Assembly (NCBI GenBank): GCA_016871315.1
Contig: VFZE01000023.1
Span: 25,426 to 89,425 of the forward strand
Direction: 5' to 3'
DNA length: 64,000 nucleotides
Source: Acidimicrobiia bacterium
GTDB taxonomy: Bacteria; Acidobacteriota; Terriglobia; Bryobacterales; Bryobacteraceae
The first letter of the stretch is position 1. The number at the start of each line of letters is the position of its first letter. The notes under the pieces are model-generated. The model ran no database searches, was not told where the DNA came from, and saw only the letters and a list, made by a program, of their open reading frames with translations. The translations under genes and the position numbers were made by a program. Shown one piece after another: positions 26,444-35,050 of the stretch.

Positions 26444-28350
26444 GGGAGTTTGAGTTCGAGGTTGCCGGTGCGGTCCAGGCGGAAGCGCCAGTTGGAGGGG
26501 ACGAGCGTGGTGGAGCCGTAGTCGAGGATGAGGGCGGGACCTTGTTTTGCGGCGCGGCCTATCTGGTTGCGGTGGAAGACAGGGGTTTGGCGCCAGCGGC
26601 CGTCGAGGTAGAGCTTGCGGAGTTCGGGTTTGGCGGCGGACGGGGAAGGGAGCGGACGCAGTCCGGGTTTGCGTGTTTCGACGCGGGCGCGGACGCGGAT
26701 GGTGACGACTTCGACGGGGCGCGCGGGGTCGGAGTAGCCGTAGACGCGGTGGTGTTCCTTGTGGAATGCGGCGGCGGCCTCTTCGCGATTCCGCCAGGGG
26801 ACGTTGAGCTCGTAGCTTTGTCCGGCGTAGCGGAGGTCGGCGGTGCGTTCGATGCGCGCGCCGCGGGTTTCCTGGCGGGCCTGTTTTTCGAGTTCGCGGA
26901 AGGCTTTTGCGAAACCGGCGCGGCCGAGCAGGCCGGCGGAGTAGTCGCGAACGCGGTCGGCGAGGAGCATGCCGAGAGCGGAGAGGCCTTCGGCGTAGCG
27001 GGGGACGACGACGGTGCGGATGCCGAGTTCGGCGGCGATGTGGCAGGCGTGGAGGCCGCCGCCGCCGCCGAAGGCGATAAGGGCGAAGCGGCGCGGGTCG
27101 TGGCCGCGCTCAATGGAGACGGCGCGGATGGCGCGCTCCATGTTGGCGTTGGCGACGCGGATGATGCCTTCGGCGGCCTGCATGCGCTCCATGCCGAGTG
27201 AGTTGGCGACAGCGTCGATGGCCTTGGCGGCTCGATCGACGGAGATCTCCATTTCACCGCCGAGGAACTGGCGCGCGGTGATGCGGCCCATGACGACGTG
27301 GGCGTCGGTGACGGTGGCCTGGCTGCCTATGCCGTAACAAGCGGGGCCGGGATCGGCTCCGGCGCTTTCCGGGCCGACGCGGAGCAGGCCTCCGGCGTCG
27401 ACACGCGCGAGGGAGCCGCCGCCGGCGCCGACGGTGTGGATGTCGAGCATGGGGACGCGTACGGGGAAGCCGTCGACGCTGGCTTCGGTGGTTTCGCGCA
27501 CGGCTCCGTCGCAGAGGCTGACGTCGGTGGAGGTGCCGCCCATGTCAAAGCCGAGGATGCGGCGGTAGCCGGAGAGGCGGGCGAGGTGGATGGCTCCAAT
27601 GACGCCGCCGGCGGGTCCGGAGAGGACGGTGCGGACGGCCTGGCGGCGGGCCTGTGCTGCGGAGAGGAAGCCGCCGTTGGATTGAAGGATGGAGATGGAG
27701 TGGCGGCTGTTTTCGAGTTCCTTGAGGTAGGCGTCCATGAGCGGGCCGACGTAGGCGTTGATGAGGGTGGTGGAGGCGCGCTCGTATTCGCGGAACTCGG
27801 GGGAGACTTGGTGGGAGGCGCAGAGATAGCCGAGGCCGGCGAGGGCCGCGGCAACTTCCTTTTCGTTTTGCGGGTTTTGATAGGAGTGGAGCAGACAGAC
27901 GGCGACGGCCTCGACACGAGCGCGGCGGAGCGCTTGGGCGAGCTTGCTTAATGCGGCAGGATCGGGGCGTGCGGCGATGGCGCCGTCGTAGAGGGTGCGC
28001 TCGGGGACACCGAAGCAAAGCTTGCGCGGCACGAGCGGGCGGCGGGGCAAGGGGGTGAGGTTGTATAGTTCGGCGCGGTTCTGGCGGCCGATGTGAAGCA
28101 GGTCTTCGAAGCCTTTGGTTGTGAGGAGAGCGGTGCGCGCGCCTTTGCGTTCGAGCAGGGCGTTGGTGGCGACAGTGGAGCCGTGTACGACGTCGGCGGG
28201 TTTGGTTCCGGCGGCGCGGGCGAGGCCTTCGAGGATGACGCGGGCCGGGGCGCGCGGGTTGGAGCGGAGTTTGAAGCTCTCCATGCGCCCGTCCTTGTGC
28301 AAGACGATGAAATCGGTGAAGGTTCCGCCCGCGTCGATTCCTATGCGCAT
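26440..28350 (-). CDS. Hydantoinase/oxoprolinase A-type protein (HyuA)
   Basis: 636 residues. RIGIDAGGTFTDFIVL at the N-terminus is the ASKHA phosphate loop of the hydantoinase A/oxoprolinase family. VVHGSTVATNALLERKG, LLHSYQNPQNEKE and the second phosphate loop ILGFDMGGTSTDVSLC at about 255-270 complete the domain. These proteins use ATP to open hydantoins, 5-oxoproline or acetone-type substrates, usually with a HyuB partner. No hyuB is adjacent; the upstream neighbour is a divergent ABC transporter and the downstream one is the broken acyltransferase. The substrate is open. Confidence 0.92.
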   Translation of the reverse strand: MRIGIDAGGTFTDFIVLHKDGRMESFKLRSNPRAPARVILEGLARAAGTKPADVVHGSTVATNALLERKGARTALLTTKGFEDLLHIGRQNRAELYNLTPLPRRPLVPRKLCFGVPERTLYDGAIAARPDPAALSKLAQALRRARVEAVAVCLLHSYQNPQNEKEVAAALAGLGYLCASHQVSPEFREYERASTTLINAYVGPLMDAYLKELENSRHSISILQSNGGFLSAAQARRQAVRTVLSGPAGGVIGAIHLARLSGYRRILGFDMGGTSTDVSLCDGAVRETTEASVDGFPVRVPMLDIHTVGAGGGSLARVDAGGLLRVGPESAGADPGPACYGIGSQATVTDAHVVMGRITARQFLGGEMEISVDRAAKAIDAVANSLGMERMQAAEGIIRVANANMERAIRAVSIERGHDPRRFALIAFGGGGGLHACHIAAELGIRTVVVPRYAEGLSALGMLLADRVRDYSAGLLGRAGFAKAFRELEKQARQETRGARIERTADLRYAGQSYELNVPWRNREEAAAAFHKEHHRVYGYSDPARPVEVVTIRVRARVETRKPGLRPLPSPSAAKPELRKLYLDGRWRQTPVFHRNQIGRAAKQGPALILDYGSTTLVPSNWRFRLDRTGNLELKLP

Positions 28351-28389
28351 GCCTAGGTCAAAGGGTACCGCACCTGCGTATCATGGAAG

Positions 28390-29064
28390 TTGATCCAACT
28401 TGAACGGGTATCCAAGCGCTTTGACGGGAAACGTCAGGTGACCGCGCTCCATCCACTGGATTTAGAGATTCCGAAGGGCGAGATGGTGGCGATTGTGGGG
28501 CCGTCGGGTTCGGGCAAATCGACCTTGTTGAACCTGATCGGCGGGCTGGACCGTCCGAGCGAAGGCGAGATCACGCTGGATGGGGAGAAACTGGGCAACC
28601 TGCCGGACGATCAGCTGACACGCGTGCGGCGCGACAAGATCGGCTTCATCTTTCAGTTCTTCAATCTGCTTGCGAGTTTGAGCGCGGCGGAGAACGTGGC
28701 GCTGCCGCTGCATCTACGCGGGTGGAGCCGGGGGAAGGTGCGGGATCGTGCGGAGGAGCTGCTGGAGTTGGTCGGGTTGTCGCAGCGGGCCGAGCATCTG
28801 CCGGAGGAGTTGTCGGGCGGGGAGCGGCAGCGGGTGGCGATCGCGCGGGCGCTGAGCGTGTATCCGCCGGTACTGCTGGCTGATGAGCCGACGGGGAATC
28901 TGGATTCGGTGAACGGGGCGGGGATCCTGGCGCTGCTGCACGATCTGCATCAGCGGCTGGGGACGACGATCCTGATCGTAACGCACGATGTGACGGTGGC
29001 CGAAGGCTGCCAGAGGATTGTGACGCTGCGCGACGGGAGCATTATCGAGGACCGGCGGCTATGA
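28390..29064 (+). CDS. ABC transporter ATPase, YbbA/LolD/MacB type
   Basis: 224 residues from a TTG start; the ATG seven bases upstream is out of frame and stops after six codons. Walker A GPSGSGKST, signature LSGGERQRVAIARAL, Walker B VLLADEPTGNLD and the H-loop IVTHD are all intact. Size and sequence fit the YbbA/LolD group of mechanotransmission-type transporters. It overlaps the permease gene as ATGA. A TATCAT at 28379-28384 could be its -10, which would put the transcription start almost at the TTG. Confidence 0.93.
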   Translation: MIQLERVSKRFDGKRQVTALHPLDLEIPKGEMVAIVGPSGSGKSTLLNLIGGLDRPSEGEITLDGEKLGNLPDDQLTRVRRDKIGFIFQFFNLLASLSAAENVALPLHLRGWSRGKVRDRAEELLELVGLSQRAEHLPEELSGGERQRVAIARALSVYPPVLLADEPTGNLDSVNGAGILALLHDLHQRLGTTILIVTHDVTVAEGCQRIVTLRDGSIIEDRRL

Positions 29065-31601
29065 GGATGCTGGCGCTTTTGACGTGGCCGTATGTGCGCA
29101 AACACCGGCTGCGCAGTTTGCTGACGCTGGCGGGGATCGTGATCGGCGTGGCGGTGTTCGTGGGGATGCACACGGCGAACCGGAACGTGGGGAGCGCGTT
29201 CGCGCGGACGGTGGACCGGATCGCGGGGAAGGCGCAGTTGCAGGTGTCGGCGGGGGAGACGGGGTTTCCCGAGGAGACGCTGGAGAAAGTGCAATCGCTG
29301 AGGGAGGTGGGCGCGGCGGCTCCGGTGATTGAAGCGGTGCTGAATACGGGCCGGGAAGGGCAGGGGAACCTGCTGGTGCTGGGTGTGGACATGACGGGCG
29401 ACCGCAGCCTGCGCGAATACGATCTTGAGGATGAGGATGTGATCGACGATCCGCTGATCTTTCTGGCGCAGCCGGATTCGATGATCGTGAGTAAGCAGTT
29501 TGCCGGGCGGAATGGGATCGAGCGGGGCGGGAAGCTGAAGCTCGAGACGATGGAAGGCGAGAAAGAGTTCACGGTGCGCGGCATCATGAAGGCGGAAGGG
29601 CTGGCGCAGGCGTTCGGCGGGAACCTGGCGGTGATGGATATTTACGCGGCGCAGCTGGTGTTCGGGCGGGGTCGTATGTTTGACCGGATCGACATCGGGC
29701 TGGCGGAGGGCGTGAGCGTGGAGGAGTGCCGGAAGAAGCTGGAGGCGCTGCTGGGGCCAGGGTTTCAGGTGGAGACGCCGTCGACGCGGTCTGGCCACTT
29801 TGAAGCGGTCTCGCGGGCGCTGGGGATCACGATCAACATCACGTCGCTGTTCGCGCTGCTGATCGGGGTGTTCATTATTTATAATTCGTTCTCGATCGCG
29901 ATCACGGAACGGAGGTCGGAGATCGGGATTCTGCGGGCGCTGGGGGCGTCGCGGGGGCGCGTGCTGGGGATGTTTTTGGGGGAGAGCCTGGCGGCGGGGT
30001 TGGTTGGATCGAGCATCGGGATTTGGCTGGGGCTGCTGCTGGGCGGGGCGATGACGCCGGTGCTGGGGACGATGGTGCAGGAGGTGTATGGGGCGCCGCA
30101 GGCGGGGGAAGGTTCGGAGGCGCAGTGGTGGCTGATTGCGGCGGCGCTGGGGATCGGGATGCTGGCGAGCGTGGCGGGAGGGATTCTGCCGGCGCGTGCG
30201 GCGGCGCGAGTGGATCCGGTGAAGGCGCTGCAAAAGGGGCAATTCCAGGTGATCGCGGCGGGGGAGAACCGTATGCGGCGGCTGGTGGCGTTCGCGATGT
30301 GGGCGGTGGCGCTGGCGTGTTTGATGGGCGAGGGTGTGACGTTCTATGCGGGATATCTGCTGATGGTGACGGGAGTGATCCTGCTGACGCCGGCGCTGGC
30401 GGGTTGGCTGGCAAGGGCGCTGCGTCCGGCGCTGCGCTGGCTGCGTCCGGTGGAGGGGGCACTGGCGGCGGACAGTTTGATACAGGCTCCGCGGCGGACG
30501 TCGGCGACGGTGGCGGCGCTGATGCTGTCGCTGGCGCTGGCGGTGGGGTTCGCGGGGATCACGCGCGCGACTTACGGGTCGCTGCTGCGGTGGATGAACG
30601 ACACGCTCAATCCGGATCTGTTTGTGTGGCCGACGGAGTCGATCACGTCGCGGACGTTCCGGTTTCCTGCGTCGGTGGAAAAGGAGCTGAGCGAGATTGA
30701 AGGGATCGAGGAGGTGCAGGGGGTTCGCAATGCGCGGGTGCTGATCGGCGGGTTGCCGGCGATGGCGATCTCGGTGTCGATCGAGATTTCCTCGCGGCGA
30801 GTGCCGGTGATGGCGGTGGAGGGGGATCCGAAGGAGATGCTGCCGCTGGCGGCGGCGGGCAAAGGAGTGATCATCGCGGATAACCTGTCGAGGCTGCGCG
30901 GATTGCACAAGGGCGACATGCTGGAGCTGGATACGCCGAGCGGACGGACGCGGCTGCCTATTTTGGGAGTGACGGTGGATTATTCGGATCAGCAGGGGGC
31001 GTTTCTGATCGACCGGTCCTTATACAGGAAGCTGTGGCGCGACGAGACATTGAACGGGTGCCGGGTGTATCTGAAGCCGGGAGCGTCGGAGGAAAAGGTG
31101 AAGGCGGAAATCGTGAAGCGATTGGGGTCGCACCGGCGTCTATTCATATTCACGAATGAAGCGATCCGGGAGTATATCTTGAACATCACGAACCAGTGGT
31201 TCGGGCTGACCTACGTGCAGGTGGCGGTGGCGCTGCTGGTTGCGGTGCTGGGGATTGTGAACACGCTGACGGTTTCGATTACGGACCGGCGGCGGGAGCT
31301 GGCGATCTTGCAGGCAGTGGGCGGGCTGCGGCGTCAGGTTCGGCACACGATCTGGCTGGAGGCGGCGGCGATCGGTTTCATCGGGCTGGTGCTGGGGCTG
31401 GCGGTGGGGGCGGTGACGCTCTACTACAACCTGGAGATGCTGAAGCGGGATGCGATCGGGCTGCTGTTGCCGTTTGAGTATCCGTACGGATTCGCGGCGG
31501 CGCTGTTGCCGGTGATCCTGTTGGTGAGTTTCGTGGCGGCGTTGTGGCCGGGAGAGGCGGCGGTGCGCGCGTCGCTGGTGGAGTCGCTCGAGTATGAATA
31601 G
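29061..31601 (+). CDS. ABC transporter permease with two FtsX halves (YbbP-like, about 10 TM)
   Basis: 846 residues. An N-terminal membrane helix (LRSLLTLAGIVIGVAVFVGM) is followed by a MacB-type periplasmic domain to about 250, three helices (SLFALLIGVFIIYNSFSIAI onward), two more near 410-460, one at about 490 (VAALMLSLALAVGFAGI), a second periplasmic domain, and three C-terminal helices. This duplicated FtsX layout and size match YbbP, which with YbbA moves hydrophobic molecules out of the inner membrane. With the LolA-like and barrel proteins downstream it could feed an outer-membrane route. Its end overlaps the next gene by 8 bases. Confidence 0.92.
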   Translation: MRMLALLTWPYVRKHRLRSLLTLAGIVIGVAVFVGMHTANRNVGSAFARTVDRIAGKAQLQVSAGETGFPEETLEKVQSLREVGAAAPVIEAVLNTGREGQGNLLVLGVDMTGDRSLREYDLEDEDVIDDPLIFLAQPDSMIVSKQFAGRNGIERGGKLKLETMEGEKEFTVRGIMKAEGLAQAFGGNLAVMDIYAAQLVFGRGRMFDRIDIGLAEGVSVEECRKKLEALLGPGFQVETPSTRSGHFEAVSRALGITINITSLFALLIGVFIIYNSFSIAITERRSEIGILRALGASRGRVLGMFLGESLAAGLVGSSIGIWLGLLLGGAMTPVLGTMVQEVYGAPQAGEGSEAQWWLIAAALGIGMLASVAGGILPARAAARVDPVKALQKGQFQVIAAGENRMRRLVAFAMWAVALACLMGEGVTFYAGYLLMVTGVILLTPALAGWLARALRPALRWLRPVEGALAADSLIQAPRRTSATVAALMLSLALAVGFAGITRATYGSLLRWMNDTLNPDLFVWPTESITSRTFRFPASVEKELSEIEGIEEVQGVRNARVLIGGLPAMAISVSIEISSRRVPVMAVEGDPKEMLPLAAAGKGVIIADNLSRLRGLHKGDMLELDTPSGRTRLPILGVTVDYSDQQGAFLIDRSLYRKLWRDETLNGCRVYLKPGASEEKVKAEIVKRLGSHRRLFIFTNEAIREYILNITNQWFGLTYVQVAVALLVAVLGIVNTLTVSITDRRRELAILQAVGGLRRQVRHTIWLEAAAIGFIGLVLGLAVGAVTLYYNLEMLKRDAIGLLLPFEYPYGFAAALLPVILLVSFVAALWPGEAAVRASLVESLEYE

Positions 31602-32346
31602 GGTGGCGTTGGCGGTGTTGCTGTGCGCTTCGGCGGGGTTGACGCAGGAAGTGCGCGGGATTATCGAGGAGGTGCAGCGGCGGACGCGGTCGAATTCGCA
31701 GCGCTATGAGGGGACGCTGGAGGTGATGGATTCGCGGCGGCGGATCACGACGAAGCGGTGGCAGTATGAGCGGATCGGGTCGTTCGGGGAGAGCAAGACG
31801 GTGCTGCGGTTTATTGAGCCGCCAGAGGTGAAGGGCGTGGCGCTGCTGGTGCACAACCACAAGGAGCGGAGCTCGGATCAATGGATGTGGACTCCGGCGC
31901 TACAGCGGGACCGGCGGATCGCGCTGCAGGACCGCTCGACGCGGTTCTTCGGGACCGATTTCAGTTTCGAGGATCTGGAGGAGCGCGACGTCGATCACTA
32001 CGACTACAAGCTGCTGGGCGAGGAGCGGCTGGACGGGGCGATGTGCTGGAAGATCGAGTCGCGGCCGCGAGGGTCGAAGACGTCGCAGTACACGCATTCG
32101 CATGCGTGGGTGCGGAAGGATATTTACGTGTTCGCGAAGGTGGAGGGGTTTCGTGACGCGGCGCTGGTGCGGCGCATACTCTATCGCGGGTACGAGCAGG
32201 TGATGGGGATCTGGACGGCGAAGGAGCTGGAGGTTTATGACGCGCGGCGGGAGAGCCGCACGGTGATGCGGCTGGAGAAGCTTGAGTACAACCTGCCGCT
32301 GAAGGAAGAGGACTTCACGCTGCAGGCGTTGCGGCGCGGCCCATGA
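31594..32346 (+). CDS. Outer-membrane lipoprotein-sorting-like periplasmic protein (LolA-like fold)
   Basis: 250 residues with a signal peptide (RVALAVLLCASAGLTQ). The pattern RFIEPPEVKGVALLVHNH, DQWMWTPALQRDRRI and RSTRFFGTDFSFEDLEERDV is that of the LolA-like PF17131 family, which is found with RND or ABC lipid exporters and DUF1302-type barrels. The fold is a half-barrel with a hydrophobic groove, so a lipid or lipoprotein shuttle between inner and outer membrane is expected. It is translationally linked to both neighbours (8- and 4-base overlaps). Confidence 0.88.
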   Translation: MNRVALAVLLCASAGLTQEVRGIIEEVQRRTRSNSQRYEGTLEVMDSRRRITTKRWQYERIGSFGESKTVLRFIEPPEVKGVALLVHNHKERSSDQWMWTPALQRDRRIALQDRSTRFFGTDFSFEDLEERDVDHYDYKLLGEERLDGAMCWKIESRPRGSKTSQYTHSHAWVRKDIYVFAKVEGFRDAALVRRILYRGYEQVMGIWTAKELEVYDARRESRTVMRLEKLEYNLPLKEEDFTLQALRRGP

Positions 32347-33566
32347 GAGCGGGTCTGTTGCTGGTGCTGGGGGTAGTGGTGTGTCCTGGGCAGCGGTTCA
32401 CGCAGCGCGGCTTTTTGGAAACGCGGACGTCGCTGTTTCCGCAGGAGGCGCCGAACGATTCCGGCCACGTGGTGGCGGAGAGCCTGCTGCGGTGGGAAGC
32501 GTCGTATCAGGCGGCGGGGTGGCTGAAGCTGAACCTGGACGCAGAGGCGCGCACGGATACGCACCAACAGGTGGAGCGCGTGTTGCGGCTGGACACGTTG
32601 GACCGTTCGCCGCGGCGTCCGGCGTTTTCGGTGCGGCGGCTGAGTCTGCTGGCGTACCGGGGCGGGTGGACTGTGGAGGCCGGCAAGCAGTTTATCCGGT
32701 GGGGCAAGGCGGACATTCTGAATCCGACGGACCGGTTCGCGCCGCGGGATTATCTGAACGTGACGGGGAGCGATTTTCTTGGGGTGACGGCGGCGCGGGT
32801 GACGTATGAGCGGAACCGGGACACAGTGGATTTCGTGGCGGCGCCGCGATTCACGCCGAGCCGGACTCCGCTCTTGAATCAAAGATGGGCGGTGCTGCCG
32901 GCTGAGGCGGCAGCGTTTGCGTTTGAGGATAAGGGGACTCGAATTCCTGGGCGGACGCAGTTCGGGGCGAGGTGGAGCCACAGGGCGGATGGGTGGGAGT
33001 ATGCGCTGGTGTTCTATGAGGGTTTCCATCATCTGCCGCTGTTTGATGGTGCTGTGCGGCTGTTTCCGGCGCCGGCGATCGAGTTCGAGCGGGTTCATCC
33101 GACGCTGCGGCTGTACGGCGGAGATGTGGCGGTGCCGTTGCGGTGGGTGACGGTGAAGGGCGAGGCGGCGTGGTTCACCTCGCGCACGCGGCTGGCGGAT
33201 GAGTACCTGCTGTACGTGATTCAACTGGAGCGGATGGTGGGCGAGTGGGTGTTCGTGGGCGGGTATGCAGGGGAGGCGGTGACGGAGCGGCGGAATCCTG
33301 CCGACTTTGCTCCGGACCGCGGTTTTGCGCGGTCGTTTTTGGGGCGGGCGCAGTACACGATCGGTCCGCGGCGGTCGGTGGCGTTTGAGGCGGCGGTGCG
33401 GCAGAACGGGGAAGGGGTGTGGTTGCGGTCGGAGTATTCACAGCAATTGGGGCGGAACTGGCGGGCGACGGCGGGGTTTACGCTGATTCGCGGGGATGGG
33501 CGTGATTTTCTGGGGCAGTTTAGGCTGAATTCGTACGGGCTGGTGGCGCTGCGGTATAGCTTTTAG
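32343..33566 (+). CDS. Putative outer-membrane beta-barrel protein
   Basis: 407 residues. A short signal peptide (MRAGLLLVLGVVVCPGQ) is followed by alternating amphipathic strands and a C-terminal LVALRYSF with terminal Phe, typical of outer-membrane barrels. GKQFIRWGKADILNPTDRF is like the motif of DUF1302-type proteins. No enzymatic motif is seen. As the last gene of the operon with YbbAP-like transporter and LolA-like carrier, it is the natural candidate for the outer-membrane acceptor or exit channel. Family assignment is by pattern and gene order only. Confidence 0.8.
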   Translation: MRAGLLLVLGVVVCPGQRFTQRGFLETRTSLFPQEAPNDSGHVVAESLLRWEASYQAAGWLKLNLDAEARTDTHQQVERVLRLDTLDRSPRRPAFSVRRLSLLAYRGGWTVEAGKQFIRWGKADILNPTDRFAPRDYLNVTGSDFLGVTAARVTYERNRDTVDFVAAPRFTPSRTPLLNQRWAVLPAEAAAFAFEDKGTRIPGRTQFGARWSHRADGWEYALVFYEGFHHLPLFDGAVRLFPAPAIEFERVHPTLRLYGGDVAVPLRWVTVKGEAAWFTSRTRLADEYLLYVIQLERMVGEWVFVGGYAGEAVTERRNPADFAPDRGFARSFLGRAQYTIGPRRSVAFEAAVRQNGEGVWLRSEYSQQLGRNWRATAGFTLIRGDGRDFLGQFRLNSYGLVALRYSF

Positions 33567-33588
33567 GGGTGGCGTTTGGAGGCGAGGC

Positions 33589-34078
33589 TTACCCGGCCGC
33601 CATTGCTTTGCCAGAGGCTTGGCGGTTGACGGCGCGGCGGACCTGAGCGGCGAGGGCGGCGATGAAGGTGGGGGAGTCGTTGAGGCCGGGCATCATGCGG
33701 AAGTGGCGGATGCCGAGGCGTTCGGCGATTTCGCGGTGCTCGATGTTGACCTCGTAGAGGGTCTCCATGTGGTCGGAGACGAAAGAGATGGGGATCATGA
33801 GAACGTTGCGGGAGCCTTTGGAAGCGAGGTCTTCGAGCGTTTCGCGCATCATCGGGCGCAGCCATTTTGAAGGGCCGACCTTGCTCTGGTAGCAGAGGCG
33901 CCAGGGGTTGGGCCAGGCTCCGGCGGCGCGGACGAGTTTGACGGAGCGTTCGATGTGGGACTGGATGAAATGGACGAGCGGGGTCCAGGGGGACAGTCGA
34001 AGCTGGTTAGAGGAACTCCTCGATGGCGTCGAGCGAGTCGGGGCCGCCGAGTTGAAACAACACCACACCCAGCTTCAT
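33589..34078 (-). pseudogene. hemH: Ferrochelatase remnant with large internal deletion
   Basis: From ATG 34078 the first codons give MKLGVVLFQLGGPDSL, the classic ferrochelatase N-terminus, which stops at a TAA (34007-34009) after 23 residues. In another frame the DNA then encodes the C-terminal third: VHFIQSHIERSVKL, CYQSKVGPSKWLRPM, then VLMIPISFVSDHMETLYEVNIEHR (active-site region with the conserved His and Glu) to the stop at 33589. About 170-180 residues of a normal ~320-residue HemH are gone. The protein cannot insert iron into protoporphyrin; a working copy may exist elsewhere. Confidence 0.85.
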
Positions 34079-34115
34079 GGCGATCGCAGTATGTATATTA
34101 TTCAACAATACGGCG

Positions 34116-34527
34116 ATGCGACATCAAGTGATTTTCCTGGGGCTGTTGCTGGCGGTGGGCTGCGCGGGGTCTGAGAAGCTGGCCGATATCGGTTACGCGA
34201 CAGTGGATGGCATGGAGGCGAGGCTGGATCTTTACCTGCCGAAGGAGAAGGGCGCCCCGGTTGTGGTGTATGTGCACGGTGGGGCGTGGCGGTCAGGGAG
34301 CAAGGAAAAGCCGCCGGTGGCGGGGCTAGTGGAGGAGGACTTCGCGGTGGCGAGCGTCAACTACCGGCTGAGTCCGGTGGCGAAGTTTCCGGATATATAA
34401 ACAGAACGGGCTGCCGGTGCGGATGGAGGTGGTGCCGGGCGCCGGGCATGGCGGGAAAGAGTCCTACGATGCCCGGCGTATGGGGCTGGTTGTGGAGTTT
34501 CTAAGGGAGCATCTCACGCGGCATTAG
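34116..34527 (+). pseudogene. Alpha/beta hydrolase (BD-FAE type lipoprotein) remnant with internal deletion
   Basis: From ATG 34116 a lipoprotein-like signal (MRHQVIFLGLLLAVGCAG) is followed by PVVVYVHGGAWRSGSKEK and ASVNYRLSPVAKFP, the oxyanion-hole part of an acyl-peptidase/carboxylesterase-type hydrolase. A TAA then ends the frame at about 34400. In the next frame the C-terminal piece continues at once as GLPVRMEVVPGAGHGGKE with the catalytic His, ending at TAG 34527. The nucleophile Ser and Asp segments (about 120 residues by family size) are missing. It starts 37 bases from the ferrochelatase remnant, divergently. Confidence 0.8.
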
Positions 34528-34890
34528 GGCAACGAGGGCGGAATAGAGTTTGCGGCGCGCGGCGATGCAAGCGCCGTCGCCCGCATCCGGGCGCGTCCAG
34601 TCGAAGCCGAGGGCGCGCCAGGCGGCATCATCGGGATCGAGGCCAAGCGTTTCAATGTAGAAGCGGTCAACGATGAGGAACTGGCGGCGGAAGGCGAGCA
34701 GGTAGCCGCCGCGCTGGCGCCAGACCTCCGCGGCGTGTGCGCGCGTGCGGTACCAGAGGTTGATGTGGGCTCCGCAGCGGGTGGGGCCGGCGGGGCGGCG
34801 GAAACGTTTGAGGGCCGTCTGGTCGCCACTTTGGACACGGCGGTGTAGAATCCCGGCCCGGATTTGTACTTCTTTGACGGCATCGTTCAT
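34501..34890 (-). CDS. Small hypothetical protein, possibly internally shortened
   Basis: 129 residues from ATG 34890, with GAGGAG upstream. The start MNDAVKEVQIRAGILHRRVQ..GDQTALKRFRR and the end GYLLAFRRQFLIVDRFYIETLGLDPDDAAW resemble the two ends of an Acidobacteriota hypothetical family that, as I remember it, has a longer middle. The join at KRFRRPAGPTRCGAH may therefore be an in-frame deletion. If so, this is a third shortened gene in a row. Its 3' end overlaps the hydrolase remnant on the other strand by 27 bases. Function unknown. Confidence 0.6.
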   Translation of the reverse strand: MNDAVKEVQIRAGILHRRVQSGDQTALKRFRRPAGPTRCGAHINLWYRTRAHAAEVWRQRGGYLLAFRRQFLIVDRFYIETLGLDPDDAAWRALGFDWTRPDAGDGACIAARRKLYSALVALMPREMLP

Positions 34891-35050
34891 GACATGTTCT
34901 CCTCAGTGGCCAACGCCGCTCCCATGCTGGCTGAGAAAATGCATGTTGTCGTTACCGTGTTGGGGTATCGCAGGGTGAAGACTGCTTTCGGCGGAGAGGC
35001 GCCCCTGCGCGCCAGCCACCATGGTAGCGCAGGAGCTGCCCGGTAATTGC

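Noticed and set aside
28950..30908. 652-codon minus-strand frame over the ABC permease
   Set aside because: Arg/His/Pro-rich antisense frame; the plus strand encodes a clear FtsX permease.
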